Source: Chloroflexota bacterium
GTDB taxonomy: Bacteria > Chloroflexota > Dormibacteria > Dormibacterales > Dormibacteraceae
Reading direction: 5' to 3'
Length of the DNA stretch: 12,524 nt
Assembly: GCA_005880525.1 (NCBI GenBank)
Contig: VBFW01000136.1
Coordinates: 1 to 12,524 of the forward strand
Numbering within the stretch: the stretch's first letter is position 1; every line of letters starts with the position of its first letter. The notes beneath the pieces are model-generated. The model was not told the origin of the DNA. It made no database searches and saw nothing but the letters and a program-made list of their open reading frames with translations. The position numbers and the translations under genes are program-made. Shown here piece after piece: positions 7,206-12,524 of the stretch.

Positions 7206-7321
7206 CACGGGTGGGGCAGGCCTCCCCCGTGGAACCCCCTCCGACGCTAAGGATGTCTTGTGGCGCAGCGGAAGGTGGCACGCCTGGTGACGGCCGGAGA
7301 ATCTCCGGCCTGAGGCTCCAC
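7206..7321 (+). repeat. Two-hairpin intergenic element, copy A (upstream of ppx)
   Basis: Hairpin 1 pairs CACGGG (7206-7211) with CCCGTG (7226-7231), with imperfect inner pairing up to a CAGG loop. A conserved tract reading GAACCCCCTCC follows (7232-7242), then a 38-nt variable stretch, then a 19-nt block identical to copy B (7281-7299). Hairpin 2 is GGCCGGAG/CTCCGGCC (7292-7299, 7303-7310), followed by CTCCAC (7316-7321). It fills the divergent gap between fumC and ppx. It could be a structured leader RNA, a promoter-side DNA element or a dispersed repeat. I do not recognise it as a known riboswitch. Confidence 0.6.
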
Positions 7322-7326
7322 TGCGT

Positions 7327-7332
7327 TACTTT
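7327..7332 (+). promoter_or_regulatory. Possible -10 box for a leaderless ppx transcript
   Basis: TACTTT ends six bases before the GTG start at 7339, the spacing expected when transcription begins at the start codon. No Shine-Dalgarno is present. There is no good -35 at the normal distance. If real, repeat element A would be promoter DNA rather than leader RNA for this gene. Confidence 0.3.
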
Positions 7333-7338
7333 TCGCGG

Positions 7339-8232
7339 GTGCGTCTTGCCGCCGTTGACATCGGCAGCAACACGGTTCATGTGCTGGTGGCGGACGTGGT
7401 CCGCGACCGGCTGGAGGAGGTAGCGCACTACGTCGAGATGCCCGAGCTCGGGCCTCAGGTCGCCCGCACCGGCGCGATCGGCAGCCGCGGCAAGGCGGCC
7501 ATCCGGGCCCTTCGCTTGGTCCTCGCCCGGGCCTCCGCTCATCACTACGACCACCTGATCGCCGGCGCCACGGAGGCCATCCGCGTGGCCAGGGACGGCG
7601 AGGAGTTCGCTCGCCAGGCGGGCGATGCCATCGGCACGCCAGTGCACGTGATCTCGGCGCACCGCGAGGCGGAGCTCAGCTTCCTGGGCGTTGCCAGCCG
7701 GCACGCCGCGCGGCGCGAGTGGGTGATGGTGGACCTGGGCGGCGCGTCAACCGAGGTGGCGATCGGTCGGGCGCGCGAGATGGTGAGGTGGGCGTCCCTG
7801 CCCGTAGGCTCGGGCGTGCTCGCCAGCACGTACCTCGCCGACCCGCCGAAGCCGGAAGAGCGCGCCCGTATGCGCCGGGCCGCCCTGCGCGAGCTGGCGC
7901 AAGCCCCCGACGGCGACGTGGAGCGACTCGTGGCCACCGGCGGGACCGCCTCCAACCTGCCCGCCGTCCTGGCCAAGCGCAACCCGCCGTCGGTGCTGAC
8001 GTCGGACGACCTGCTCCAGTGCGAGAAGCGGCTGGACGGCGCGAGGGCCCTGGAGGTCTCGGAGAAGGTCGGGCTGCCGGTAAACCGCGTCAAGGCGATG
8101 CGGGCGGGCGTGGAGGTGCTGCTGCTCATGCTCGACTGGTACGGCCTGGCGGTCCTGCACATCAGCCACGAGGGCCTTCGCCACGGGATGCTCCTGGCCT
8201 ATCTGGAGCGCGGAGGCGCCTGGAATAGATAG
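7339..8232 (+). CDS. Ppx/GppA family exopolyphosphatase/pppGpp phosphatase
   Basis: The product is 297 residues, short for the family and like single-module actinobacterial PPX proteins. The first phosphate loop AVDIGSNTVH (5-14) sits at the N-terminus, which fixes the GTG start at 7339. Next are GATEAIRVARDGEEF (76-90) and ISAHREAELSFLGV (105-118), whose Glu110 matches the catalytic Glu. The second phosphate loop is VDLGGASTEV (131-140), with Ala136 where Gly or Ser is usual. LPVGSG and ATGGTASNL complete the ASKHA fold. Members remove terminal phosphates from polyphosphate or convert pppGpp to ppGpp; the sequence cannot separate the two. The C-terminal HD-like domain of long PPX forms is absent. 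Repeat elements A and B flank the gene. Confidence 0.92.
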   Translation: MRLAAVDIGSNTVHVLVADVVRDRLEEVAHYVEMPELGPQVARTGAIGSRGKAAIRALRLVLARASAHHYDHLIAGATEAIRVARDGEEFARQAGDAIGTPVHVISAHREAELSFLGVASRHAARREWVMVDLGGASTEVAIGRAREMVRWASLPVGSGVLASTYLADPPKPEERARMRRAALRELAQAPDGDVERLVATGGTASNLPAVLAKRNPPSVLTSDDLLQCEKRLDGARALEVSEKVGLPVNRVKAMRAGVEVLLLMLDWYGLAVLHISHEGLRHGMLLAYLERGGAWNR

Positions 8233-8348
8233 CGCGGGGAAGGACGCTTGTCCTCCCCCGCGAAACCCCCTCCTGCCAAGTGCCGCGTTGGTCGCTCGAG
8301 GTAGAGACGCCTGGTGACGGCCGGAGTGAATCCGGCCTCAAGCTCCAC
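8233..8348 (+). repeat. Two-hairpin intergenic element, copy B (between ppx and the zinc-type CDF)
   Basis: Hairpin 1 starts on the base after the ppx stop: CGCGGGG/CCCCGCG plus an inner AGGAC/GTCCT stem around a GCTT loop (8233-8262), with a single mismatch. The tract 8253-8273 matches copy A at 19 of 21 positions. The block 8308-8326 is identical to copy A. Hairpin 2 is GGCCGGA/TCCGGCC (8319-8325, 8331-8337), then CTCCAC (8343-8348). The pair A7207-T7230 in copy A is G8234-C8261 here, a compensatory change. It could double as the ppx 3'-end hairpin. Confidence 0.6.
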
Positions 8349-8359
8349 CCCGTCTTGAG
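8337..8359. promoter_or_regulatory. Inverted repeat upstream of the zinc-type CDF
   Basis: CTCAAG (8337-8342) and CTTGAG (8354-8359) are perfect inverted arms 11 bases apart, overlapping the 3' edge of element B and about 35 bases before the CDF start. A metal-sensing repressor site or an alternative stem are both possible. The match is short, and copy A does not share it. Confidence 0.25.
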
Positions 8360-8394
8360 ATAGGAATTTCGTTGCGCTGGGTAGGATGAAATCA

Positions 8395-9303
8395 GTGGTT
8401 CCTGGATCCGGTCTGAGGCGCGCTCTGGCGCTCACGCTCGTAGTGCTTTTGGTCGAGCTGGCGGGCGGTTTGTACTCCCACTCGCTGGCCCTGCTTTCCG
8501 ACGCCGGCCACGTGCTGACCGACGTTTTCGCGCTCGGCCTGGCCTGGTTCGCCTTCGAGCAGGCGCAGCGCCCGGCCGACCGTAGGCGCAGCTACGGCTA
8601 CCACCGCGCGACCATCCTGGCGGCGCTGGTCAACTCGGCGGCGCTGATCGTGATCGTGATCGCGATCGCATACGAGGCTATGCGGCGGCTGGCAGCCCCG
8701 GTGCCCGTCTCAGGCGGCATCGTCATCGTCGCCGCGCTGATCGGCATCGCCGTCAACAGCTACGTGATGTTCGTCCTGAGCGGCCACGGCAAGAACCTCA
8801 ACACGCGCGCCGCCTTCCTGCATGTCGCCGGCGACATCGGCGCGTCGATCGGCGTCGTCATCGCGGGAGCGATCATCGTGCTGACCGGCTGGCTCCCCAT
8901 CGACCCGCTGCTCTCACTCGCCATCGCTGCGCTGATCGCTGTCGGCGCGTGGCGCATCGTGCGCGAAGCAGTGAACCTGTTGATGGAGGGCACGCCGGGC
9001 GACATCGACCTGGCCGAGGTGACGAGGATGATCGGCGCCACCGATCACGTGCGGAGCATGCACGACCTGCATGTCTGGGCCCTCGCGTCCGATCAGACCG
9101 CGCTCAGCGTGCATGTGGTGATGGATGAAGGTCCGCTGGCCGACGCGGAGCACGTTGTGCGCGACCTCGAGCAGCGCCTGTGTGCCAGGTTCGCCATCGG
9201 CCACACGACGATTCAGATCGAGAGCTGCCATCCGTGCGGCGACATCGACCACGGCGCCGGCGCGCACAACCACCCGCACGAGAAGCTCGTCCTGGGCGAC
9301 TAG
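8395..9303 (+). CDS. Zinc-type cation diffusion facilitator (ZitB/CzcD-like)
   Basis: The product is 302 residues from GTG 8395, or 305 from ATG 8386. I prefer GTG 8395 because AGGA at 8383-8386 lies eight bases upstream, while the ATG has no room for a ribosome site. The membrane domain has six segments and two HxxxD sites, SDAGHVLTD in TM2 and FLHVAGD in TM5 (H42/D46 and H146/D150 counted from the ATG), the pattern of zinc-preferring CDFs. A cytoplasmic domain follows (MHDLHVWALASDQTALSVHVV). The tail is rich in His and Cys (CHPCGDIDHGAGAHNHPHE) and may bind metal. The His-rich loop between TM4 and TM5 seen in many ZitB proteins is absent. The role is Zn2+/H+ antiport out of the cytoplasm. 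Its stop overlaps the opposing gene's stop. Confidence 0.93.
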   Translation: MVPGSGLRRALALTLVVLLVELAGGLYSHSLALLSDAGHVLTDVFALGLAWFAFEQAQRPADRRRSYGYHRATILAALVNSAALIVIVIAIAYEAMRRLAAPVPVSGGIVIVAALIGIAVNSYVMFVLSGHGKNLNTRAAFLHVAGDIGASIGVVIAGAIIVLTGWLPIDPLLSLAIAALIAVGAWRIVREAVNLLMEGTPGDIDLAEVTRMIGATDHVRSMHDLHVWALASDQTALSVHVVMDEGPLADAEHVVRDLEQRLCARFAIGHTTIQIESCHPCGDIDHGAGAHNHPHEKLVLGD

Positions 9304-10982
9304 CTTTCCAGCGCGCCCTCGCGCTGCATGATCCGCCGAGCCAGCGCGATGGCCGCGGCGTACGTCGAGTCCAGTCCCCGGTAGCTCAGGCCGCGCGCGC
9401 CGAGGGTGCGGGCCTGCGTGTACGGCGTGTCAGACGCGTAGTGGACGATGCCCAGGTCGAAGTTGATGCGCGCCATGTTCACGCTCTCGTTGAGGGGGTA
9501 GCGGTCGGGCTGGCCGATCTCGTAGCACGCGTCGAGGTACGGTCCCGCCTCCATCTCGACCACCGTGTAGTGGCCCTGGTAGTAGAACTCGAGGTAGTCG
9601 CGGTTCTGGAGGAACGTGCCGCGCACGGCAACGGCGCGCTGCGTGTCCACGGCTGAGCCGTACACCAGGTTCGGCTGCACGTCGGCGGCGGTGATCGCGT
9701 TGTCGAGCCAGTATGTGTTGCCCGAGTGCTCGTTGTAGACGACGTTCGGGATCATCACATCGCCCACGTCCGAGTTGAGCGTCGCGGCCTTGCCCATCAC
9801 ATACACGCCGGCGACCCACGAGACGTGCTCGGCGACCTGGCGGAGGATGTGGTACGCGGCGAAACCGAGCGGATAGTCGACGTTCACGATGCAAGCGCCT
9901 GACGAGCGGAGTCGCTCGACGTCCACATTGCCCACGCGTGGATCGATGGCGCTCGCGTCGAGACTCGACAGCTTGAAGATCTGCGCCGCGCTGTCGACGC
10001 CGGTGCCCTTTGCGGATATGTGGCGGATTCCTCGAGCGGACTCCAGCTCGGCGCGCCGCTTGCGCAGCTGCTCGCGATCGGGGTGCAGGTCGAAGATCTG
10101 CCGCGCCGCGAAATAGAGCCAGTTCTGCCGCGACGCCCGGCTGTGCCCGACCTCGACCTTGTGCCGCTCGTCCTCCAGCTCGGGGTCGTTGTCGCGGACC
10201 CAGTCGAGGATCTCGCGCTCGAAATCGCGAGCGGTTCCGCTGAGGACGTTGACAAGACTGTGCGCGTTGGACGAGACGAAGTAGACGGGCGAGTCGAGCA
10301 CGCCCAGCTCGGCCATCGCCCCGGCGATGGGCAGCCACCAGCGAGCGGCCATGCGCGCGTAGCCGAGGTGGCTGCCGCCGATCAGCCGCAGGCCGATGTG
10401 GCATTCGTCCTTCTGCACGAGCTCGAGAGTCGAGTCGAAGCTCTCGCCCCAGGCTTCGTGCAGGCGCTGCCAGTCGTCCTCGCTGGCGCCGGCGGCCTCG
10501 CGCGCCGACTCCTCGGCGAGGTCCACGCCCTGCAGCGCCTTGTGCAGCTTGTTCCACTCGATCTGATAGGCGACCAGCGAAGGCACGAGGTCGTCAATGT
10601 CGGACATGGACGCGATGAGCACCGCGAGCGTGCGTCCGTCCTGGTACCAGCGCCGGCGCCTGGCTGGAGCCTTCAGAGGCTGCCACTCCATGATGTCCGC
10701 GCCGAGGACTGCCTTGAAGCCCTGCGCGCTCTGGCCCATCACCACGTGCCGGCAGTGCTCGATGGCCCGCGGCAGCCGGCGCGCCGCGTAGAGGAGCGCA
10801 CCCATGTCGCTCTGAGGCTGGCCCGCAAGCGGGTGCAGCACCGAGCCCATGCGGATGTGCGACTGCACCAGCGAGTCGACCTTGATCTCGCCCGAGCTCT
10901 GCAGCATCGTCGTGTACGTCCGGACGTAGAGCTCGACGGCGTGCTTGCCGCTTCCCCAGCCGGTGTTGGGGGGCGATTCCAT
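9300..10982 (-). CDS. Uncharacterised protein with a C-terminal nucleoside phosphorylase/nucleosidase-like domain
   Basis: The product is 560 residues, soluble, with no signal or TM segment. Residues 392-560 carry motifs in PNP/UDP phosphorylase order: GVYVMGKAATL..DVGDVMIPN (392-413) resembles the GVAGGL..VGDVVI strand, VVEMEAGPYL (474-483) resembles the ribose-binding VEMEA of MTA/SAH nucleosidase, and HYASD (514-518) resembles the catalytic-acid ISD. Residues 1-380 match nothing I know; the stretch about 60-330 is helical and charged, with conserved-looking HCRHVVMGQSAQGFK and GGSHLGYARMAARWW. I believe relatives exist as a domain of unknown function in Chloroflexota and Actinomycetota (possibly DUF6909), but I cannot confirm it. 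The reaction is unknown; cleavage of an N-glycosidic bond is a reasonable inference. The gene is alone on its strand, converging with the CDF and diverging from the exported protein. Confidence 0.75.
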   Translation of the reverse strand: MESPPNTGWGSGKHAVELYVRTYTTMLQSSGEIKVDSLVQSHIRMGSVLHPLAGQPQSDMGALLYAARRLPRAIEHCRHVVMGQSAQGFKAVLGADIMEWQPLKAPARRRRWYQDGRTLAVLIASMSDIDDLVPSLVAYQIEWNKLHKALQGVDLAEESAREAAGASEDDWQRLHEAWGESFDSTLELVQKDECHIGLRLIGGSHLGYARMAARWWLPIAGAMAELGVLDSPVYFVSSNAHSLVNVLSGTARDFEREILDWVRDNDPELEDERHKVEVGHSRASRQNWLYFAARQIFDLHPDREQLRKRRAELESARGIRHISAKGTGVDSAAQIFKLSSLDASAIDPRVGNVDVERLRSSGACIVNVDYPLGFAAYHILRQVAEHVSWVAGVYVMGKAATLNSDVGDVMIPNVVYNEHSGNTYWLDNAITAADVQPNLVYGSAVDTQRAVAVRGTFLQNRDYLEFYYQGHYTVVEMEAGPYLDACYEIGQPDRYPLNESVNMARINFDLGIVHYASDTPYTQARTLGARGLSYRGLDSTYAAAIALARRIMQREGALES

Positions 10983-10988
10983 CTCCCG

Positions 10989-11017
10989 ACTATAGAGATC
11001 ACGCCCAGACCCGTCAT
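10989..11017 (-). promoter_or_regulatory. Promoter of the nucleosidase-like gene, probably leaderless
   Basis: On the minus strand TATAGT (10994-10989) is a near-consensus -10 box. ATGACG (11017-11012), 17 bases upstream, matches four of six -35 positions. Only six bases (CGGGAG) separate the -10 from the ATG at 10982, so transcription would start at or next to the start codon. The GGGAG abuts the ATG and is too close to act as a ribosome site. Confidence 0.5.
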
Positions 11018-11071
11018 TTACAGAAGCTTTACCTCTGCGTGAGGATGCGACAGGGCCTTACGCGGTGTACT

Positions 11072-11085
11072 TGATCACGTGATCA
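11072..11085. promoter_or_regulatory. 14-bp perfect palindrome over the start codon of the exported protein gene
   Basis: TGATCACGTGATCA is a perfect palindrome whose right half contains the GTG start (11079-11081). A protein bound there would block initiation or, for a leaderless message, the transcription start itself. No regulator is encoded nearby. A chance origin is possible. Confidence 0.35.
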
Positions 11086-11789
11086 GTACCATCGCCACGC
11101 CAAAAAACTTACGCATCGCGAGCCTTGCGGCGGGCGCCGCGGCCATCGCCGCCGCCGCCGTCTACATGACAGCCTCGGCCGCAGGCTACAGCTTCAACTT
11201 CGGCAGCCCGAAAGGATCGAACGTCCCTGCGGCCGCCGTTGCAGACCAGTCGAGCACTTCCTCATCCAGCGTTTGCAACGAGTTCGCCACGCATTTCTCG
11301 AGCGACCTCGGGGTGAGCCAGGACAAGGTCAACTCCGCGTTCGAGCAAGCGGTCGGCCAGACGCTCGCCGATGAGGTGAAGGCCGGCCACATCACCCAGG
11401 CGCAGGCGGATGCGATCAAGACGAAGATGGCGGGCAAGGCGCCCTGCACCCTGGCGGGGAACCTGGGCGGCAAGAACGCCGCGGGGGGTGCGGTCTACAG
11501 ACAGGCGCTCATGAGCGCGGCCGCCTCGGCGCTGGGCATTACGACCGACACCCTGAAGGCCGACCTGGCCAAGGGAATGACCCTGCACCAGATCGCCGAC
11601 GCGCAGAGCCCTCCGGTCACCGAGGCGCAGTTTCGCAGCAAGCTCATCGCCAACCTGAAGCCCACGCTCGACAAGGCGGTGACGGACAAGAAGATCACCA
11701 GCGCGCAGGAGCAGAAGATCCTGGCGGCCCTGCAGACCGGGCCGATCCCGTTCTGGGACAAGCCCATGCGCAAGCGCCTAGCGGACTAA
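11079..11789 (+). CDS. Exported or membrane-anchored alpha-helical repeat protein of unknown function
   Basis: The product is 236 residues. Residues 11-36 are a hydrophobic Ala-rich segment after a short basic start, a signal peptide or N-terminal anchor. A low-complexity Ser-rich linker spans about 50-65. Two helical modules of one kind follow: 69-117 (DLGVSQDKVNSAFEQAV..DEVKAGHITQAQADAI) and 144-218 (ALGITTDTLKADLAKG..LDKAVTDKKITSAQEQKI). Each has an 'LGI/V..D.LK' start and a 'K.IT.AQ' end. Such modules are common in exported proteins of GC-rich Gram-positive and Chloroflexota bacteria, without known function. Cys66 and Cys123 could form a disulfide outside the cell. The GTG at 11079 is chosen because it keeps the signal segment; no ribosome site precedes it. 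A strong terminator follows the stop. Confidence 0.8.
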   Translation: MISTIATPKNLRIASLAAGAAAIAAAAVYMTASAAGYSFNFGSPKGSNVPAAAVADQSSTSSSSVCNEFATHFSSDLGVSQDKVNSAFEQAVGQTLADEVKAGHITQAQADAIKTKMAGKAPCTLAGNLGGKNAAGGAVYRQALMSAAASALGITTDTLKADLAKGMTLHQIADAQSPPVTEAQFRSKLIANLKPTLDKAVTDKKITSAQEQKILAALQTGPIPFWDKPMRKRLAD

Positions 11790-11791
11790 GG

Positions 11792-11849
11792 CGTTTTGTA
11801 TACAAACGCGCGTTTCGCGCGCGTTTTGGCACGCGTTTGTATACAAACG
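11792..11849. terminator. Bidirectional terminator built from two TTTGTATACAAACG palindromes around a GC hairpin
   Basis: Between two converging genes lie two copies of TTTGTATACAAACG (11795-11808 and 11836-11849). The second is the core of a perfect 16-bp palindrome (11834-11849). They also pair with each other: 11795-11810 and 11832-11847 are perfect 16-bp inverted repeats. Nested inside is AAACGCGCG/CGCGCGTTT (11804-11812, 11818-11826) with loop TTTCG, leaving TTTT on the plus strand and TTT on the minus strand. Its position three bases after one stop and 16 before the other supports termination in both directions. The AT-rich palindromes are more than a terminator needs. Confidence 0.75.
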
Positions 11850-11864
11850 AGGGGATCCCGGGGC

Positions 11865-12209
11865 TTAGGAGTCCTCGGGTGACGGGCCACCCAGGCGGCG
11901 CATCAGCTCCTCGATGAGCTGACGCGTTTCCGGGTCGGACATCAGCTTCTGCTGCATCTCCTCGGCCGAGCGGCGAATGTCGGGGTCTGACATGAGGCGC
12001 TCGGACATGGCCTGGAAGCGGTTCGACATGTCCTTCATCGCAGCCTCCTGCGCGACCTGTAGCAGGATCGGCTGGCTAGCGGCCGCGACCACCGCCTCGG
12101 CCTGCGCCCTCACCATCTCGATGCCCTTGCAGCCGAGGCACTCGCCCCTCAAGCCGCAGTGACAGATCTGCGTCCGCAGATGATCGAGCGACGCGTGAAC
12201 CTCTGACAT
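11865..12209 (-). CDS. Small protein with a four-cysteine cluster and SDP repeats, unknown function
   Basis: From the ATG at 12209 the product is 114 residues; a GTG at 12227 would give 120. AGGA (12219-12222) nine bases before 12209 favours the shorter form. Near the N-terminus is CHCGLRGECLGC, a C-x-C-x5-C-x2-C cluster that could bind zinc or an iron-sulfur centre. A long amphipathic helical region follows, with two similar units, RLMSDPDIRRSAEEM and KLMSDPETRQLIEEL, that recall the DP repeats of STI1-type co-chaperone domains. There is no signal or membrane segment. It follows the acyl-CoA synthetase gene, overlapping by 1 nt if the GTG is used, so the two are probably co-expressed. I cannot name a family. 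Confidence 0.7.
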   Translation of the reverse strand: MSEVHASLDHLRTQICHCGLRGECLGCKGIEMVRAQAEAVVAAASQPILLQVAQEAAMKDMSNRFQAMSERLMSDPDIRRSAEEMQQKLMSDPETRQLIEELMRRLGGPSPEDS

Positions 12210-12226
12210 GTCGATGGGTCCTGCCA

Positions 12227-12524
12227 CTACGAACCCGCCTTGGACTTGCCCGTGTACATCGCCTCGATCTGCGCGGCGTAGTTCTGCGCCACGACCTTGC
12301 GCTTGACGTCGAGCTTCAGCGACAGCTCGCCCTTCGCCTCCGTGAAGTCCTCGGGAAGCAGCGTGAAGTACTTCACCGTCTCCCAGTTGCCGAGGTGCGA
12401 GTTGACTCCGTCGATGACCTTCTGGATGTGGCCGCGAAGCGCAGTCTCGTCAAGGCCTTGCTGCCTGGCGGCGGACCAGTCGGGAACGATCAGCGCCGTC
12501 ACATATGGCCGGCTCTCGCCGATG
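12227..12524 (-). CDS. Long-chain acyl-CoA synthetase (AMP-forming), C-terminal 98 residues only
   Basis: The frame is open to the window edge and starts mid-protein with IGESRPYVTALIVPDW. This matches the C-terminal subdomain of AMP-forming long-chain fatty acid-CoA ligases (FadD15 type): ALIVPD, then NSHLGNWETVKYFTLLPEDF, then GELSLKLDVKRKVV, whose Lys region is where the catalytic lysine of the A10 motif sits, then YAAQIEAMYTGK at the end. The enzyme adenylates a fatty acid and transfers it to CoA. An internal GTG at 12502 should not be taken as its start. The TAG (12229-12227) overlaps the possible GTG start of the next gene by one base. Chain-length preference cannot be judged from this fragment. 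Confidence 0.9.
   Translation of the reverse strand, partial: IGESRPYVTALIVPDWSAARQQGLDETALRGHIQKVIDGVNSHLGNWETVKYFTLLPEDFTEAKGELSLKLDVKRKVVAQNYAAQIEAMYTGKSKAGS

Noticed and set aside
7206..7321. Known riboswitch (cobalamin, c-di-AMP, c-di-GMP, fluoride, NiCo, Mn yybP-ykoY) for the repeated element
   Set aside because: I compared remembered consensus cores with both copies and found no convincing match, so no class is assigned.
7138..8184. Minus-strand open frames opposite ppx
   Set aside because: The plus strand carries the ordered Ppx/GppA motifs; the antisense frames resemble nothing.
8319..8337. tRNA-like arm in element B
   Set aside because: The hairpin loop lacks the TTCGAAT pattern and no acceptor, D or anticodon arms can be placed.
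10020..11042. Plus-strand open frame opposite the nucleosidase-like gene
   Set aside because: The minus-strand frame has motif-level support and a promoter; this frame has repetitive Arg/Leu/Val composition.
12227..12502. Independent 91-residue gene starting at the GTG at 12502
   Set aside because: The frame continues upstream to the window edge with conserved acyl-CoA synthetase sequence, so this is the tail of a longer gene.
1..12524. Mobile element, prophage, defence island or CRISPR array
   Set aside because: No transposase, integrase, terminal repeats, phage genes or regularly spaced repeats are visible; most genes are housekeeping or transport.

Overview
This GC-rich window (roughly two-thirds G+C by eye) is ordinary, densely packed bacterial chromosome. 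It has many 1-4 nt gene overlaps, several genes without a usable Shine-Dalgarno site that may be leaderless, and GTG starts. The style fits a GC-rich soil bacterium of the Chloroflexota, Dormibacterota or Actinomycetota kind, but nothing here fixes the phylum. I see no phage, transposon, CRISPR array, tRNA or rRNA. No gene-free stretch exceeds about 155 bases.

Region 1 (1-5640, minus strand) is a five-gene run read right to left: an enoyl-CoA hydratase/isomerase-family protein, a two-TM potassium channel with an RCK (TrkA) domain, a cation diffusion facilitator (CDF) with three C-terminal domains, a tandem GNAT protein, and a probable lipoprotein S53 (sedolisin) peptidase cut by the window edge. 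The genes touch or overlap (1-nt overlap, 4-nt gap, 4-nt overlap, 4-nt overlap), so they are probably one transcript with coupled translation. The ion channel and metal exporter suggest ion homeostasis, but the five together define no known pathway.

Region 2 (5641-7160) holds a class II fumarase on the minus strand. A 128-nt spacer to the hydratase carries several hairpins, some mutually exclusive, and looks like a terminator or attenuator. Region 3 (7161-9303, plus strand) holds a Ppx/GppA-family phosphatase and a second, zinc-type CDF. Each is preceded by a copy of the same two-hairpin intergenic element (7206-7321 and 8233-8348). One stem pair differs by a compensatory A-T to G-C change. 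This is my best candidate for something undescribed.

Region 4 (9300-11789) holds a 560-aa minus-strand protein whose C-terminal third has nucleoside phosphorylase/nucleosidase motifs behind a long unrecognised N-terminal region. It converges with the CDF on one CTAG and diverges from an exported alpha-helical repeat protein. A conspicuous double-palindrome terminator (11792-11849) follows. Region 5 (11865-12524, minus strand) is the C-terminal end of a long-chain acyl-CoA synthetase followed by a small protein with a four-cysteine cluster and two SDP repeats.
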